Source of the DNA: Streptomyces sp. LHD-70 | GTDB taxonomy: Bacteria; Actinomycetota; Actinomycetes; Streptomycetales; Streptomycetaceae | Direction: 5' to 3' | Assembly (NCBI RefSeq): GCF_031157275.1 | Contig: NZ_JAVIFW010000019.1 | Location: forward strand, 62,001-126,000 | DNA: 64,000 nucleotides | Notes under the pieces: model-generated | Seen by the model: the letters and a program-made list of their open reading frames with translations, nothing else | What the model was told of the DNA's origin: nothing | Databases searched by the model: none | Shown here: positions 17,913-25,783 of the stretch, piece after piece | Position numbering within the stretch: the stretch's first letter is position 1 | Layout of the letters: each line of letters opens with the position of its first letter | Position numbers and translations under genes: made by a program

Positions 17913-18268
17913 GGCTGCACTCCTCAAGGTCGGTCGATACGTGCACCGGTCGGCAGACCGGCGCGTGCATCGCTACGTACACGGCCAGGAACGAACCGGC
18001 CCGAGCCTCAGCTGCGAGGCGGATCCGTTCCCTTGATGCGGGGAACCGTCGATGCGGGGAAACTCTCCCCGCTTGGCGGAACACCTGTGTAAACGGGGAA
18101 GGGCTCCCCGGTTATTTCCCGCCTCGCATGTGACCCGCCTCACGCGTCATTCCGGTAAAAGCACACGATCGGTCGCCCTCAGCGAGCGCCTACGCACCCC
18201 CCGACACAGGGTGATCGAACAGGGCGCAGCCAGGACCTGCCGGCTGCCACGGACCGGAAGGCGGGCGG
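17913..18268. other. Divergent intergenic region of the TetR and M6 protease genes
   Basis: A 356-bp gene-free stretch holding the promoters of the two divergent genes. The only structure I can point to is the pair of CGGGGA-N5-TCCCCG inverted repeats at 18054-18110, plus a half site (ATGCGGGGAA) at about 18036. Confidence 0.5.
18054..18110. promoter_or_regulatory. Two matched inverted repeats, candidate operators
   Basis: GCGGGGA-N5-TCCCCGC (18054-18072) and CGGGGA-N5-TCCCCG (18094-18110) share arms and spacer length, with centres 39 bp apart. They lie between divergent regulator and protease genes. An operator pair for the TetR protein is the simplest reading; RNA hairpins are an alternative. 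Confidence 0.5.
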
Positions 18269-19549
18269 ATGCAGCTGTCCCGACACTGGATATCCAGGCC
18301 GCGGCGCAGGCCCGTACTCGCCGCACTCGCAGCCCTCGTCCTCGCCGTCACCGTGACGGCAAGCACCGGGCGCCTCACCGCGGACCCGCAGGCCGCGGGT
18401 CCCGGCAGCCCCGGCCGAGCCGGTGCGCTCGCACCTTGCATGATCAGCGGAACCATGAGCATCCAGATGTCCGAAGGCGTCCCCACGCAGCCGGGCTACG
18501 CCCGCTCGACGGGCACCGTGCACGCCCTCAACCTCATGATCGACTTCTCGGACGCCCGCGGCCAGGGCCGCGCCACCGACCGCCTCGGCGAGTTCTTCCC
18601 GCAGACCCAGAAGTGGTTCCGCACCAGCTCCTACGGCCGCCTCGACTACCAGCCGCACGCCCCGATCAAGGACTGGCTGCGCATGCCGCGCTCGTTCGCC
18701 TCGTACGGGATAGAACGCGGCGCCCCCTTCGACCCCGGCTATCGCCAGCTGGTCGAGGACATCGTGGAGGCTGCAGATCCGGATGTGGATTTCCGTGAGT
18801 ACGACCTGGTCAATGTGCTGATGACGCCCAACGCCGGGCCGTCGGCGCTCGACACGGTTCTCTCGGTGACGTTCGCGGGCAACCACGAGGCGCCCGTCGC
18901 GGACGGGGTGCCCGTCGCCAACGCCTCCTTCGTCTACTCCCGACAGGACGACGGTTCGGGCTCGTACCGCGAGACGGGCTACCGCGTACTGCCGCACGAG
19001 AACGGCCACGTCTTCGGCCTGCCCGACCTCTACACCTCGGACGGCGGCGGGGCCGTCGGCCACTGGGACATCATGAGCGAGGACTGGGGCGCCAACAACG
19101 ACCTCCTCGGCTGGCACAAGTGGAAGCTCGGCTGGCTCGACGACGAACAGATCCGCTGCGCCGCGGCGCACGGCACGACCGACATCACCCTGAAGCCCCT
19201 CGCCGCGAAGGGCGGCGGCACGAAGCTCGCCTTCGTCCCCCTCGACGAACGCACCGGCTACGCCGTCGAGGTCCGCACCCGCGGCGGCAACGACGAGGCG
19301 GTGTGCAAGCCCGGCGTCCTCATCTACCGCGTCGACGCCGACATCGACACCGGCCAAGGCCCCGTCACCGTCACCGACTCCGCCCGCGACTCGGGCGGCT
19401 GCACCCGCCGCCCCAACGTGCACGCCGAACTCTCCGACGCCCCGTTCGCCTCCGGCCAGACCTTCACCGACAAGGAGAACGACCTCCGGGTCACGGTCGG
19501 CCCGGCCGAGAAGGACGGCACCCACCGCATCCACATCACCCGCACCTGA
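18269..19549 (+). CDS. Secreted M6-family metalloprotease
   Basis: A 426-residue exported zinc protease of the immune-inhibitor-A-like M6 family. A Sec signal peptide is evident: basic start (SRHWISRPRRRP), hydrophobic core (VLAALAALVLAVTVTA), mature protein from about residue 35. The zinc motif is H243-E-N-G-H247 in LPHENGHVFGLPDLY, followed by DIMSEDWG, the expected downstream Met-containing turn. The C-terminal 150 residues look like a beta-rich domain. The HENGH form is a normal HExxH variant. It is the last gene before tRNA-Arg. Confidence 0.9.
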   Translation: MQLSRHWISRPRRRPVLAALAALVLAVTVTASTGRLTADPQAAGPGSPGRAGALAPCMISGTMSIQMSEGVPTQPGYARSTGTVHALNLMIDFSDARGQGRATDRLGEFFPQTQKWFRTSSYGRLDYQPHAPIKDWLRMPRSFASYGIERGAPFDPGYRQLVEDIVEAADPDVDFREYDLVNVLMTPNAGPSALDTVLSVTFAGNHEAPVADGVPVANASFVYSRQDDGSGSYRETGYRVLPHENGHVFGLPDLYTSDGGGAVGHWDIMSEDWGANNDLLGWHKWKLGWLDDEQIRCAAAHGTTDITLKPLAAKGGGTKLAFVPLDERTGYAVEVRTRGGNDEAVCKPGVLIYRVDADIDTGQGPVTVTDSARDSGGCTRRPNVHAELSDAPFASGQTFTDKENDLRVTVGPAEKDGTHRIHITRT

Positions 19550-19620
19550 CCCTCCCCGCCATTGATCCACAACCCCCGGCCCCGCCCCTCCCTCACCCGC
19601 TACACTGACGAGCACGCCTT

Positions 19621-19696
19621 GCCTTCGTAGCTCAGGGGATAGAGCACCGCTCTCCTAAAGCGGGTGTCGCAGGTTCGAATCCTGCCGGGGGCACCA
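19621..19696 (+). tRNA. tRNA-Arg (anticodon CCT), host of the integrated element
   Basis: A complete cloverleaf. The acceptor stem is GCCTTCG against CGGGGGC, the D-arm GCTC/GAGC, the anticodon arm CCGCT-CTCCTAA-AGCGG with anticodon CCT, and the T-arm GCAGG-TTCGAAT-CCTGC. A73 and an encoded CCA follow. A tyrosine integrase lies 200 bp downstream reading toward it, so the 3' half of this gene is probably the attachment core and has been restored by integration. Confidence 0.97.
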
Positions 19697-19722
19697 TGCC
19701 TGACCAGGCAAAACAAGGTGAG

Positions 19723-19757
19723 AAGCCCTCCCGGAGAACGCTCCGGGAGGGCTTTTT
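19723..19757 (+). terminator. Intrinsic terminator after tRNA-Arg
   Basis: A perfect 14-bp stem (AAGCCCTCCCGGAG / CTCCGGGAGGGCTT) with the loop AACG is followed by TTTC. It lies between the tRNA and the integrase-side repeats, so it belongs to the left end of the integrated element. Confidence 0.9.
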
Positions 19758-19762
19758 CATGC

Positions 19763-19891
19763 GTGCGGGGACAATGCGGGGACACAACTCTGCGTGACCG
19801 GCCTGTCACGGCATCAACTCCCGGTATGGGTGCGGGGACAGTGCGGGGACACGGCTCTGCGTGACCTGCCTGTCACGGCGTCAACTCCCGG
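19763..19891. repeat. 62-bp direct repeats beside the attachment site (probable integrase arm sites)
   Basis: Two copies (19763-19824 and 19830-19891) differ at about five positions and repeat with a 67-bp period. Each begins with GTGCGGGGACA in tandem and ends GTCACGGC-TCAACTCCCGG. Lying between the tRNA core and the integrase stop codon, they are placed where tyrosine integrases bind arm sites. Confidence 0.8.
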
Positions 19892-19903
19892 GGCGTCAGG
19901 GCC

Positions 19904-21463
19904 TTATGCCGCGCCTTCACCAGCAGCGGACTGCTGCCCCTTTCGCGGGACGACCGCGATCGGCGCATCCGCGGCGGCCTGCTCCATCTGCGGCAGGACG
20001 CTCGTGTACGTGTCGGCGGTGAGCTTGAACGAGGAGTGCCCGAGCAGGGCCTGGATGACCTTCATATGGACGCCGGCGGCGAGGGAGAGCGTGGCGGCGC
20101 AGTGCCGCAGGTCGTGCAGGCGCACCGGTGGCAGGTTCAGCTTCTCTACGAGCCGCATGAAGACCTGGGACAGGTATTCCGGGTGGTACGGGCTCCCGTC
20201 TTCCCAGGTGAAGACGCGGCCGGATTCGACGTACGGGTGGTCGTAGCGCTTCAGCTTCTCCTTGGCCTCATCGGTCTGCGCCGCCTTCCACTCCTCGTGC
20301 CTCTGCTGCCATTCCTCCCTCTCTACCTGCTGTCGGCGCCGCCAGAACAAGAGGAGTTCCCGGGTCTGTGCGTCCAGGAGGAACGTGCGTGCGCCGCTGT
20401 CGCTCTTGGGGGTGTCTTCCCACACGTCGTAGGAGGAGGCGACGAGTTGCTCGCTGATGTGGACGACGCCGGTCTGGAGGTCGGTCTCCGCCCAGGGGAG
20501 GCCCGCTGATTCTCCTCGTCTGGGGGCCCGGAAGACCATGAGGTGGAACATCGGGTAGAGGCGGTGATCCGCTACGCCGTCGAGGAACTCGCCGGTCTGT
20601 TCCGGCGTCCAGACCATCACGGGGCCCGGCTTCTCTCCGGTCTCACGCCAGCGGGCTACGCGCTCGTCGGTCCAGACGAGCGGCTTGGGCGGTGTGTACT
20701 TGGGCAGTACGACGTGCTGGGCCCAGTTCTCGCTGATGAGCTTCTCGACGCGGTGCGCGTAGTCGAGTGCTGAGCTGAGCTCGTTCTTCATCTTGAGCTG
20801 GGTGCCGGGGCCGGTGATGTGCCACGGCTTTCGCCGCGCCTTGCGCAGCTTCTGCTTGGCCTCGCTCCATCGCTGCCGCAGCTCCGGCGGTCGCGGCCTG
20901 GCGGCCTGCTTCCAGGCGCTGTGAGCGGCCTCGACTTCCAGCTTGGCGAGCTCGACGGCAGCGCGGTTGGCCGCGTGATCTTCATTGGCGCGCCAGATCT
21001 GCTCGAACATCTCTTGGAGGTGGCGGGTGCGCAGGTCCCGCATCTTGAACTTCCCGACGGCCGGGATGAAGACGCGCTCGATGTGGTCCTCGTAGCCGGC
21101 CCGGGTGCTCTTCTTGAGGTCGACCTTCTTCTCGAACCAGCGGCGCACGAACTGCTCGAAGGTCTCGTCCGACGTGACGTCGATACCGCCGTGCGCTTTG
21201 TCCCACAGTTCTTGGGCTGCGTCTTCGGCCTTCCGCTTGGTGAGGAATCCACCCTTGCGAGGGCGCCGTCGTGTGGCTCCCAGGCCGGGCGGCAACTCGA
21301 TGTAGTAGTACCAGCTTCCGTGGTCGCGCTTGCCCAAGTCCGGGCAGTCGGCGCCGAGTTCTCTACGCTTCGGCTTGCCGTCGGAGCCCAGTTCCGGTCG
21401 GCCTTCCGCGTCGACGACGGGCGTTCGGCAGGTGCAACGCCGGTACACAGACCCCTTGAACAC
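19904..21463 (-). CDS. Tyrosine site-specific integrase
   Basis: A 519-residue phage-type integrase. The start is GTG at 21463 with GGGAGG five bases upstream; the frame is open to 21739, but the upstream part spans the regulatory region. The N-terminal part has a basic arm-binding segment with a Cys-rich start (YRRCTCRTP), then a SAM-like core-binding domain (FEQFVRRWFEKKVDLKKSTRAGYEDHIERVF) carrying a long Lys/Arg-rich coiled insertion. The catalytic domain shows the first Arg in APRRGESAGLPW, then LHDLRHCAATL (HxxRH), LLGHSSFKLTADTY with the nucleophile Tyr, and a short tail. It should integrate at, and with the excisionase excise from, tRNA-Arg. Confidence 0.93.
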   Translation of the reverse strand: MFKGSVYRRCTCRTPVVDAEGRPELGSDGKPKRRELGADCPDLGKRDHGSWYYYIELPPGLGATRRRPRKGGFLTKRKAEDAAQELWDKAHGGIDVTSDETFEQFVRRWFEKKVDLKKSTRAGYEDHIERVFIPAVGKFKMRDLRTRHLQEMFEQIWRANEDHAANRAAVELAKLEVEAAHSAWKQAARPRPPELRQRWSEAKQKLRKARRKPWHITGPGTQLKMKNELSSALDYAHRVEKLISENWAQHVVLPKYTPPKPLVWTDERVARWRETGEKPGPVMVWTPEQTGEFLDGVADHRLYPMFHLMVFRAPRRGESAGLPWAETDLQTGVVHISEQLVASSYDVWEDTPKSDSGARTFLLDAQTRELLLFWRRRQQVEREEWQQRHEEWKAAQTDEAKEKLKRYDHPYVESGRVFTWEDGSPYHPEYLSQVFMRLVEKLNLPPVRLHDLRHCAATLSLAAGVHMKVIQALLGHSSFKLTADTYTSVLPQMEQAAADAPIAVVPRKGQQSAAGEGAA

Positions 21464-21510
21464 GCATCCCTCCCATGACGTGTGCTGACTTGCGGCGGCG
21501 CTCGTGATCA

Positions 21511-21599
21511 TACGTAGAGACAGATCAGCGCCATTTTGCGATGCACAAGCCACAGAGATTTCTACTGCAGCCAGACCTTGATCTGCGTACGTAGAGACA
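21511..21599. promoter_or_regulatory. Repeated TACGTAGAGACA motif in the int-xis control region
   Basis: TACGTAGAGACA occurs at 21511-21522 and 21588-21599 in the same orientation between the divergent integrase and excisionase genes. A one-mismatch copy, TACGTATAGACA, is at 26459-26470, just upstream of the tRNA-Gly-like gene. Three copies at two control regions of one element suggest a repressor or activator site. Confidence 0.5.
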
Positions 21600-21772
21600 C
21601 ACGTGCTAGCTAAGAGCACGTACTGCGTTCCGATCTTGTCGCCGCCCGAAGGAGAATCTAGAGTCATCCGTGGCGGTCCGGGAGGCGCGGGGGCGAAACG
21701 GGAGTGCCCGAACATGCCCCATCGACACTTTCCAGCCACCCGCCCCAGCCCCTTGGCGGTGGGGCCAGCGTG

Positions 21773-21967
21773 ATGACACGTGAGGAGCTCTTGGCTCTAC
21801 CGGTCGCCGTCGACGTGGTGACGGCCGGCAAGGCGTTCAGCCTCGGGCGGAACAAGACGTACGACCTGGTCAACGCTGACGCGTTCCCCGTACCGGTGCA
21901 CGACTACGGGGGTGCGAGGCGAGTGCTGGCGACAGATCTGTGGAAGGCGCTGGGCGTCACCCCGTGA
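21773..21967 (+). CDS. Excisionase-like helix-turn-helix protein
   Basis: A 64-residue AlpA/MerR-type DNA-binding protein. The core (VVTAGKAFSLGRNKTYDLVNADAFPVPVHDYGGARRVLATDLWKALG) has the FSLGRNKTYDLV recognition helix and the wing typical of phage excisionases and element regulators. The ATG at 21773 is used; a GTG codon directly precedes it. It is divergent from the integrase gene. Its likely role is recombination directionality factor. Confidence 0.75.
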   Translation: MTREELLALPVAVDVVTAGKAFSLGRNKTYDLVNADAFPVPVHDYGGARRVLATDLWKALGVTP

Positions 21968-22170
21968 GCGGCTCCCGAAGCGGGAGCATGTGCCGCGTGC
22001 CGGCGAGTCTGTGCCATACGGCTCGGTGCACAACTTCGTGAGCACCTAGGAACGTTCGTAGGTGCTCATGCGGGTCCGCTTGACTGGGCATTGATTGTGA
22101 TCTGCGCCACTGGGCTCAGGGAGGCCGCAACCGCCTCTTCAGGGTGCACCGGGCGTGACGCCTTGAGCCG

Positions 22171-22186
22171 TGTCAACCGGTTGACA
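22171..22186. promoter_or_regulatory. Perfect 16-bp palindrome, candidate repressor site
   Basis: TGTCAACCGGTTGACA is fully self-complementary and contains TTGACA, so it could combine a -35 element with an operator. It lies in the gene-free segment between the excisionase and recombinase-fragment genes. Confidence 0.5.
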
Positions 22187-22200
22187 TGAGTACTGACTGC

Positions 22201-22227
22201 CCCCACCTGCGCTTTTCGCAGGTGGGG
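22201..22227 (+). terminator. 11-bp-stem terminator hairpin
   Basis: CCCCACCTGCG-CTTTT-CGCAGGTGGGG forms a perfect 11-bp stem with a 5-base loop, followed by GCCTTGCTTGC. It is the strongest terminator-like hairpin in the control region. Confidence 0.75.
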
Positions 22228-22471
22228 GCCTTGCTTGCGCATGAACGTATGGGCTGACCTGCGGGTATGGGTGTCACCGACGTCGAACCAACGATCGTTG
22301 GATCTCAATAGACTCAGTGCGTGACGGGTTACTACAGTCCGCCCGAGGCTGGAATTTAGTCCAAGCCGGAGTGGCTGGGCCGCTCGTCGGATCGGACATC
22401 TAGGGATGACAGTGGAGGGACTTGTCATACCCTTTTGTCACGTACGTGGGGGAAGTTGGGCTGGAGAGGTT

Positions 22472-23389
22472 ATGAGGGCTTACGGCCACGAGAACGATGG
22501 AATCACCAAGGTCCCGCGCGAGGCCGAGTACTTGGTGGCCGCTGCGCGCAAGCTCCTCGAGGAAGAAGGGGCGACGCTGGGGGGCGTCGCCGCGTGGATG
22601 ACGGAGACCGCAGGGCCGACGGTGGCCGGGCGCCCGTGGTCGCCGACGTCCCTGCGCCGTCGGCTGCGGAATCCGGCAGTCGCCGGACTACGGCGCAACG
22701 CCGAGGGCGAGTTGGTGCCTGGCGTCACCGAGCCGCTGATGGACCGCGAGTTGTTCGAGGCGATCGACCGCCACTTCGCGGAGCGAGAGCGCGGCCAGGT
22801 ACCGCAGCACACCTATCTGCTTTCCGGCGGGATCGCGAAGTGCGACCTGAGTGACACGACCCTCGTCTCACGATCGACGTCCAAGGGCGTGCGCGGCTAT
22901 CAGTGCGAGGCGGAGGGCTGCGGCAAGATCTGGATTTCCGCCGCGCCACTCGATGCGTACGTGTCTGATCGAGCTCTGGCCAGGCTCTCCCGGCCCAACA
23001 CTCTCGACAAGCTGGCCAAGTTGCGTGACGAGCTGAAGCGCGAGGCTGAGGCGGCCGCGGTTGAACTCGCTCAACTCGACAAGAGAAAGGGCGAGTTGGC
23101 CGGTGAGCTGGGGGCCAACGGCCTGACGCTGCAGGAGTACAAGCAAGCCAAGGCCAGCCTGGATGCAGCTCGCAAGGCGGCCCAGGAGACAAGGCAGCGC
23201 GGCAAGTACCTCGGCCAGCTTCCTGAGTTGACCGAGGAAGCGATCAGGGATTGGTGGGAGAACACGGCGGGCGATGAGCAGCGGCGCGCTTTCCTGCAGC
23301 TCGTGATCCGCGAAGTACGGGTGGAGCCGGCCGCCAAGCGGGGTTCCAACAAGTTCGACGAGCAGCGCTTCAACATCGTCTTCCGATAG
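22472..23389 (+). CDS. Serine recombinase fragment: recombinase domain without catalytic domain
   Basis: A 305-residue protein matching the C-terminal part of large serine recombinases. A Recombinase domain (MRAYGHENDG through WSPTSLRRRLRNPAVAGL) is followed by a degenerate zinc-ribbon region (KCDLSDTTLV, then CEAEGCGKIW, with the first CxxC incomplete), a coiled coil (about 195-260) and a helical tail. The N-terminal resolvase domain with the catalytic Ser is absent, and no trace of it is visible upstream. The ATG at 22472 has GGAGAGG in place, so the fragment may be translated. It could be a decaying gene or a DNA-binding remnant reused as a regulator. Confidence 0.75.
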   Translation: MRAYGHENDGITKVPREAEYLVAAARKLLEEEGATLGGVAAWMTETAGPTVAGRPWSPTSLRRRLRNPAVAGLRRNAEGELVPGVTEPLMDRELFEAIDRHFAERERGQVPQHTYLLSGGIAKCDLSDTTLVSRSTSKGVRGYQCEAEGCGKIWISAAPLDAYVSDRALARLSRPNTLDKLAKLRDELKREAEAAAVELAQLDKRKGELAGELGANGLTLQEYKQAKASLDAARKAAQETRQRGKYLGQLPELTEEAIRDWWENTAGDEQRRAFLQLVIREVRVEPAAKRGSNKFDEQRFNIVFR

Positions 23390-23827
23390 GAAGTTGCCAG
23401 CGCAGAGGGGCAGTTCGGCTCCTGTACGCAGTTCGTACAGGTGTTTGCGCACGATTGCGGGCGCGACATAACCTGACGCCCCATCGACTCGTAGCGCGGT
23501 TGGCACATGCCGTCGGCATGGCTGCGCGCACCTACCGTGCGGGCCGATGGATCGCAGCGTGGGCCTCGAGATCACGCCTGGGAGCAAGGGGCTGGAACGT
23601 GGAAGCGGGCGACTCGCCACTGGGAGCAGGCGCCGAAGACGCCGAGGCGTGCAGGGCGAGGGCGGACTCATGGGACGGAGGGATCGACTTGGACGACATG
23701 CTCAAGGTTCTCGGCGGGGCGGACGCCGACCCCGACACGTAAGCCTCGGGGCTCTTCTTTTGGACTCTGCACTCGTGGAGACAATGTGAAGTCTTCTGCG
23801 GTCAAGATGTGAAGCCCTCGCGGTGAA

Positions 23828-23876
23828 CCTCTCGCCCCGCCCTGCCGATCCGGGACCGCCGGGCGAGAGGCATTTT
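23828..23876 (+). terminator. Terminator before the ParB-like gene
   Basis: CCTCTCGCCC (23828-23837) pairs perfectly with GGGCGAGAGG (23861-23870), followed by CATTTTCC. It insulates the AT-richer promoter that follows. Confidence 0.7.
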
Positions 23877-23902
23877 CCCTGCACCTTTATGATGCAAAAG
23901 AA

Positions 23903-23964
23903 TTGACGGTAAAGATCGTTTAGAAATAAAGTGATGTCATCACCTCAAAGAACACCTCTTTGAG
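23903..23964 (+). promoter_or_regulatory. Promoter and operator of the ParB-like gene
   Basis: TTGACG (23903-23908), 18-base spacer, TAAAGT (23927-23932). The 13-bp palindrome GTGATG-T-CATCAC (23931-23943) overlaps the -10 end, and the inverted repeat CTCAAAGA-N5-TCTTTGAG (23944-23964) follows directly. The layout is that of a repressible promoter, perhaps autoregulated. Confidence 0.6.
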
Positions 23965-23982
23965 CCCTCAGAGTGCGAGGAA

Positions 23983-25077
23983 GTGACACACGTGAACGCC
24001 ACCAAGACCGAAGTCCTGGACATCCCTCTCGACCAGGTCGAGCCCAACCCCGACCAGCCCCGCAAGTTCTTCGATGAGGGCAAGCTGAAGGAATTGGCCG
24101 CGCAGTTCGAAGAGGTTGGCCAGCTCCAGCCGATTGTGGTCCGCCGGCCGAAGGGGAAGCGCAAGTTTCAGATCATCATGGGCGAGCGTCGCTGGCGGGC
24201 GATGCACCTCGTGGACGACGCCACCACCATCAAGGGCCAGGTCGTCAAGAGCGTCGACGACGAGAAGGCGTTCGTGATGAGCATCTCGGAGAATGTCGGC
24301 CGCGCCGACATGACGCTCATGGAGGAAGCGCAGGCGTACGCGGATCTGGTCGGGTTCGGGCACTCCGCGGAGCGCATTGCTGAAATGTTCGGCAAGACGC
24401 CGGACTACGTGAAGTGGCGCATGGACCTGCTCAACCTCACGACCGATATCGCGGCGCTCGTAGCCGACGGGAAGATCAAGCCGGACTTCGCGTGGCACCT
24501 CTCCCGGCTCACTCCGGCCAATCAGAAGGCTGCCGTCATCCGTTACATGAAGGGTGACTTCAGGTCGGAGACGGACGCCTCGACTTTCGCGCAGGCGATG
24601 CGGATGAAGGAGAAGCAGGAGGGCTTCTTCTCGGACAAGGAGCTGTCGGAGAAGGAGAAGGAGGAGAAGGTCAAGGAGCGTAAGCAGGCCAAGGGCAAGG
24701 TCGATCACGTGGAGCGCGCTGGCGCCCTTCTGCAGGAACTGGCGGGCAAGACTCCGACCGAGCTCGCGGAGCTGTTCGAGGGCGAGGTCGGCAAGCACTT
24801 GGACGCGATCGAGCGCGTACGCAAGGCGGCGGCCGAGTCGGTGAAGAAGCTGCGCAAGGCCAAGGCGATGTCGGAGGCCAAGCAGCTGACCGTGCGTCCC
24901 GATCTCAAGGTCGACGGCGACCAGGAGAACGGCGACGAGCGGGACGCTCCAGAGGCCGATGCCGTGGTCGCAGAGGAGCCCACCGAGGCTGAGCTGGCCG
25001 AGGCGGCCAGGGAGCTCGCCGAGCTCACTGCGGCGGCCGAGCAGGAGCTGAGCGAGAGCGTCACCGAGGCTGCCTGA
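23983..25077 (+). CDS. ParB/Spo0J-like partition-family protein
   Basis: A 364-residue protein. Residues about 10-110 are a ParB N-terminal domain (LDIPLDQVEPNPDQPRKFFDEG) with the nucleotide-binding box G67-E-R-R-W-R-A73. It is followed by a KorB/Spo0J-type helix-turn-helix region (AERIAEMFGKTPDYVKWRMDLLNL, about 128-151), then a Lys/Glu-rich coiled segment and an acidic Ala/Glu C-terminus. The GTG at 23983 is used; a second GTG three codons on has better spacing to GAGGAAG. No ParA is present, so roles as a DNA-binding regulator or CTP switch in element maintenance are as likely as partition. Confidence 0.85.
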   Translation: MTHVNATKTEVLDIPLDQVEPNPDQPRKFFDEGKLKELAAQFEEVGQLQPIVVRRPKGKRKFQIIMGERRWRAMHLVDDATTIKGQVVKSVDDEKAFVMSISENVGRADMTLMEEAQAYADLVGFGHSAERIAEMFGKTPDYVKWRMDLLNLTTDIAALVADGKIKPDFAWHLSRLTPANQKAAVIRYMKGDFRSETDASTFAQAMRMKEKQEGFFSDKELSEKEKEEKVKERKQAKGKVDHVERAGALLQELAGKTPTELAELFEGEVGKHLDAIERVRKAAAESVKKLRKAKAMSEAKQLTVRPDLKVDGDQENGDERDAPEADAVVAEEPTEAELAEAARELAELTAAAEQELSESVTEAA

Positions 25078-25093
25078 GAGGGCGGTTGCGCAG

Positions 25094-25130
25094 CGTGTGG
25101 CCGGGGCTCCGAGCGAGCCCCGGCCACACG
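25094..25130 (+). terminator. Strong terminator hairpin after the ParB-like gene
   Basis: A perfect 16-bp stem (CGTGTGGCCGGGGCTC / GAGCCCCGGCCACACG) with the 5-base loop CGAGC lies 17 bases after the stop codon. It lacks a T-tract. Confidence 0.8.
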
Positions 25131-25258
25131 CGTGTAAGGGAGCTACCCGCCTCCGGGGTAGGGCGAAAGTGGGGCTGAAGTGGGGTGATCCTGAATTCTG
25201 CGGAGCGCGGCTCGCGCACTGTCGGGGGCGGAATTCTTGGACCTTCAATGAACAAAAA

Positions 25259-25326
25259 CACTTGTCGAGCAAAGTTGATGCAGAATAGAATTATATTGCC
25301 CAGAAGTTAGCTCTATTCGACAAGTG
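25259..25326 (+). promoter_or_regulatory. Promoter enclosed by a 10-bp inverted repeat
   Basis: CACTTGTCGA (25259-25268) and TCGACAAGTG (25317-25326) are exact inverse copies flanking an AT-rich segment. TTGTCG (25262-25267), 18 bases and TAGAAT (25286-25291) form a promoter whose -35 lies in the left arm; the right arm is near the expected start of the message for the gene at 25341. Confidence 0.55.
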
Positions 25327-25340
25327 CAGAAGGGAATGCC

Positions 25341-25676
25341 ATGTACGCATTCACGTTCCACGGGGTCACGTACGAGCCCACCATGAAGGGCCCGAAGGAC
25401 GGAAGCTCCGAGATCGCCTTGGCCTTCGCGAACGAGAGCAGGGAAACGGCTCGTCGACTCGGAGTAGCTGGCCGGGAACTGGCTCAGGTAACGGGGGCCC
25501 TCGCGCAAGCCATCGAGGAAGGGGCGACCTGCGAACACATCCGGGAGCTTCAGGAGCACCACCAGGACACGACCCGCGGGTTCGAAGGCCTCCACCGCGA
25601 GTGGACTGCCCAGTCGAGTGCGGCCCTGAGGGTATTCCGTGACCATTGGGGCCACGGCGAGAACGAGCAGGGTTAG
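25341..25676 (+). CDS. Small hypothetical protein of the element
   Basis: A 111-residue soluble protein (MYAFTFHGVTYEPTMKGPKD...). It starts with a short beta-like segment and is then largely helical and charged (about 30-100), with a His/Glu-rich C-terminus. The ATG at 25341 has GAAGGGA about 5 bases upstream and lies directly behind the inverted-repeat promoter, which supports expression. I recognise no family. Confidence 0.6.
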   Translation: MYAFTFHGVTYEPTMKGPKDGSSEIALAFANESRETARRLGVAGRELAQVTGALAQAIEEGATCEHIRELQEHHQDTTRGFEGLHREWTAQSSAALRVFRDHWGHGENEQG

Positions 25677-25783
25677 TCAACTGGCCAAAGCGGCTCGGTG
25701 GGACCCAATCGGTCACCCCGGGCCGTCAGGTCGTATCGACGCCCGGCCGTGGAGCGAGCGGTGCGGGCGGTGGAGGGTTGAGG

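Larger units (their letters stand above)
21968..22471. other. 504-bp non-coding control region with three hairpins and a palindrome
   Basis: I see no gene. Structures, left to right: GCTCCCG-AAG-CGGGAGC (21971-21987), probably the xis terminator; GAGCACCTA-N10-TAGGTGCTC (22040-22067); the perfect palindrome TGTCAACCGGTTGACA (22171-22186); and the terminator CCCCACCTGCG-CTTTT-CGCAGGTGGGG (22201-22227). This is where the catalytic half of the recombinase gene that follows would be expected. Confidence 0.7.
23390..23982. other. 593-bp stretch with a hairpin, a terminator and one doubtful small ORF
   Basis: CCTGTACG-CAGTT-CGTACAGG (23421-23441) is an 8-bp inverted repeat just after the recombinase fragment. 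A small frame at 23518-23742 (ending DLDDMLKVLGGADADPDT) has no ribosome binding site and is not called. A terminator at 23828-23876 and the promoter of the ParB-like gene fill the right side. Confidence 0.5.

Noticed and set aside
18179..19615. 478-codon minus-strand frame opposite the M6 protease
   Set aside because: Val/Gly/Arg-rich antisense; the plus strand encodes a signal peptide and a zinc motif.
23518..23742. Small ORF ending DLDDMLKVLGGADADPDT
   Set aside because: The acidic end looks protein-like, but there is no ribosome binding site and no coupling to neighbours. Kept only as a note in the gap entry.
23968..25272. 434-codon minus-strand frame opposite the ParB-like gene
   Set aside because: Leu/Arg-rich shadow; the ParB box and GERR motif are on the plus strand.
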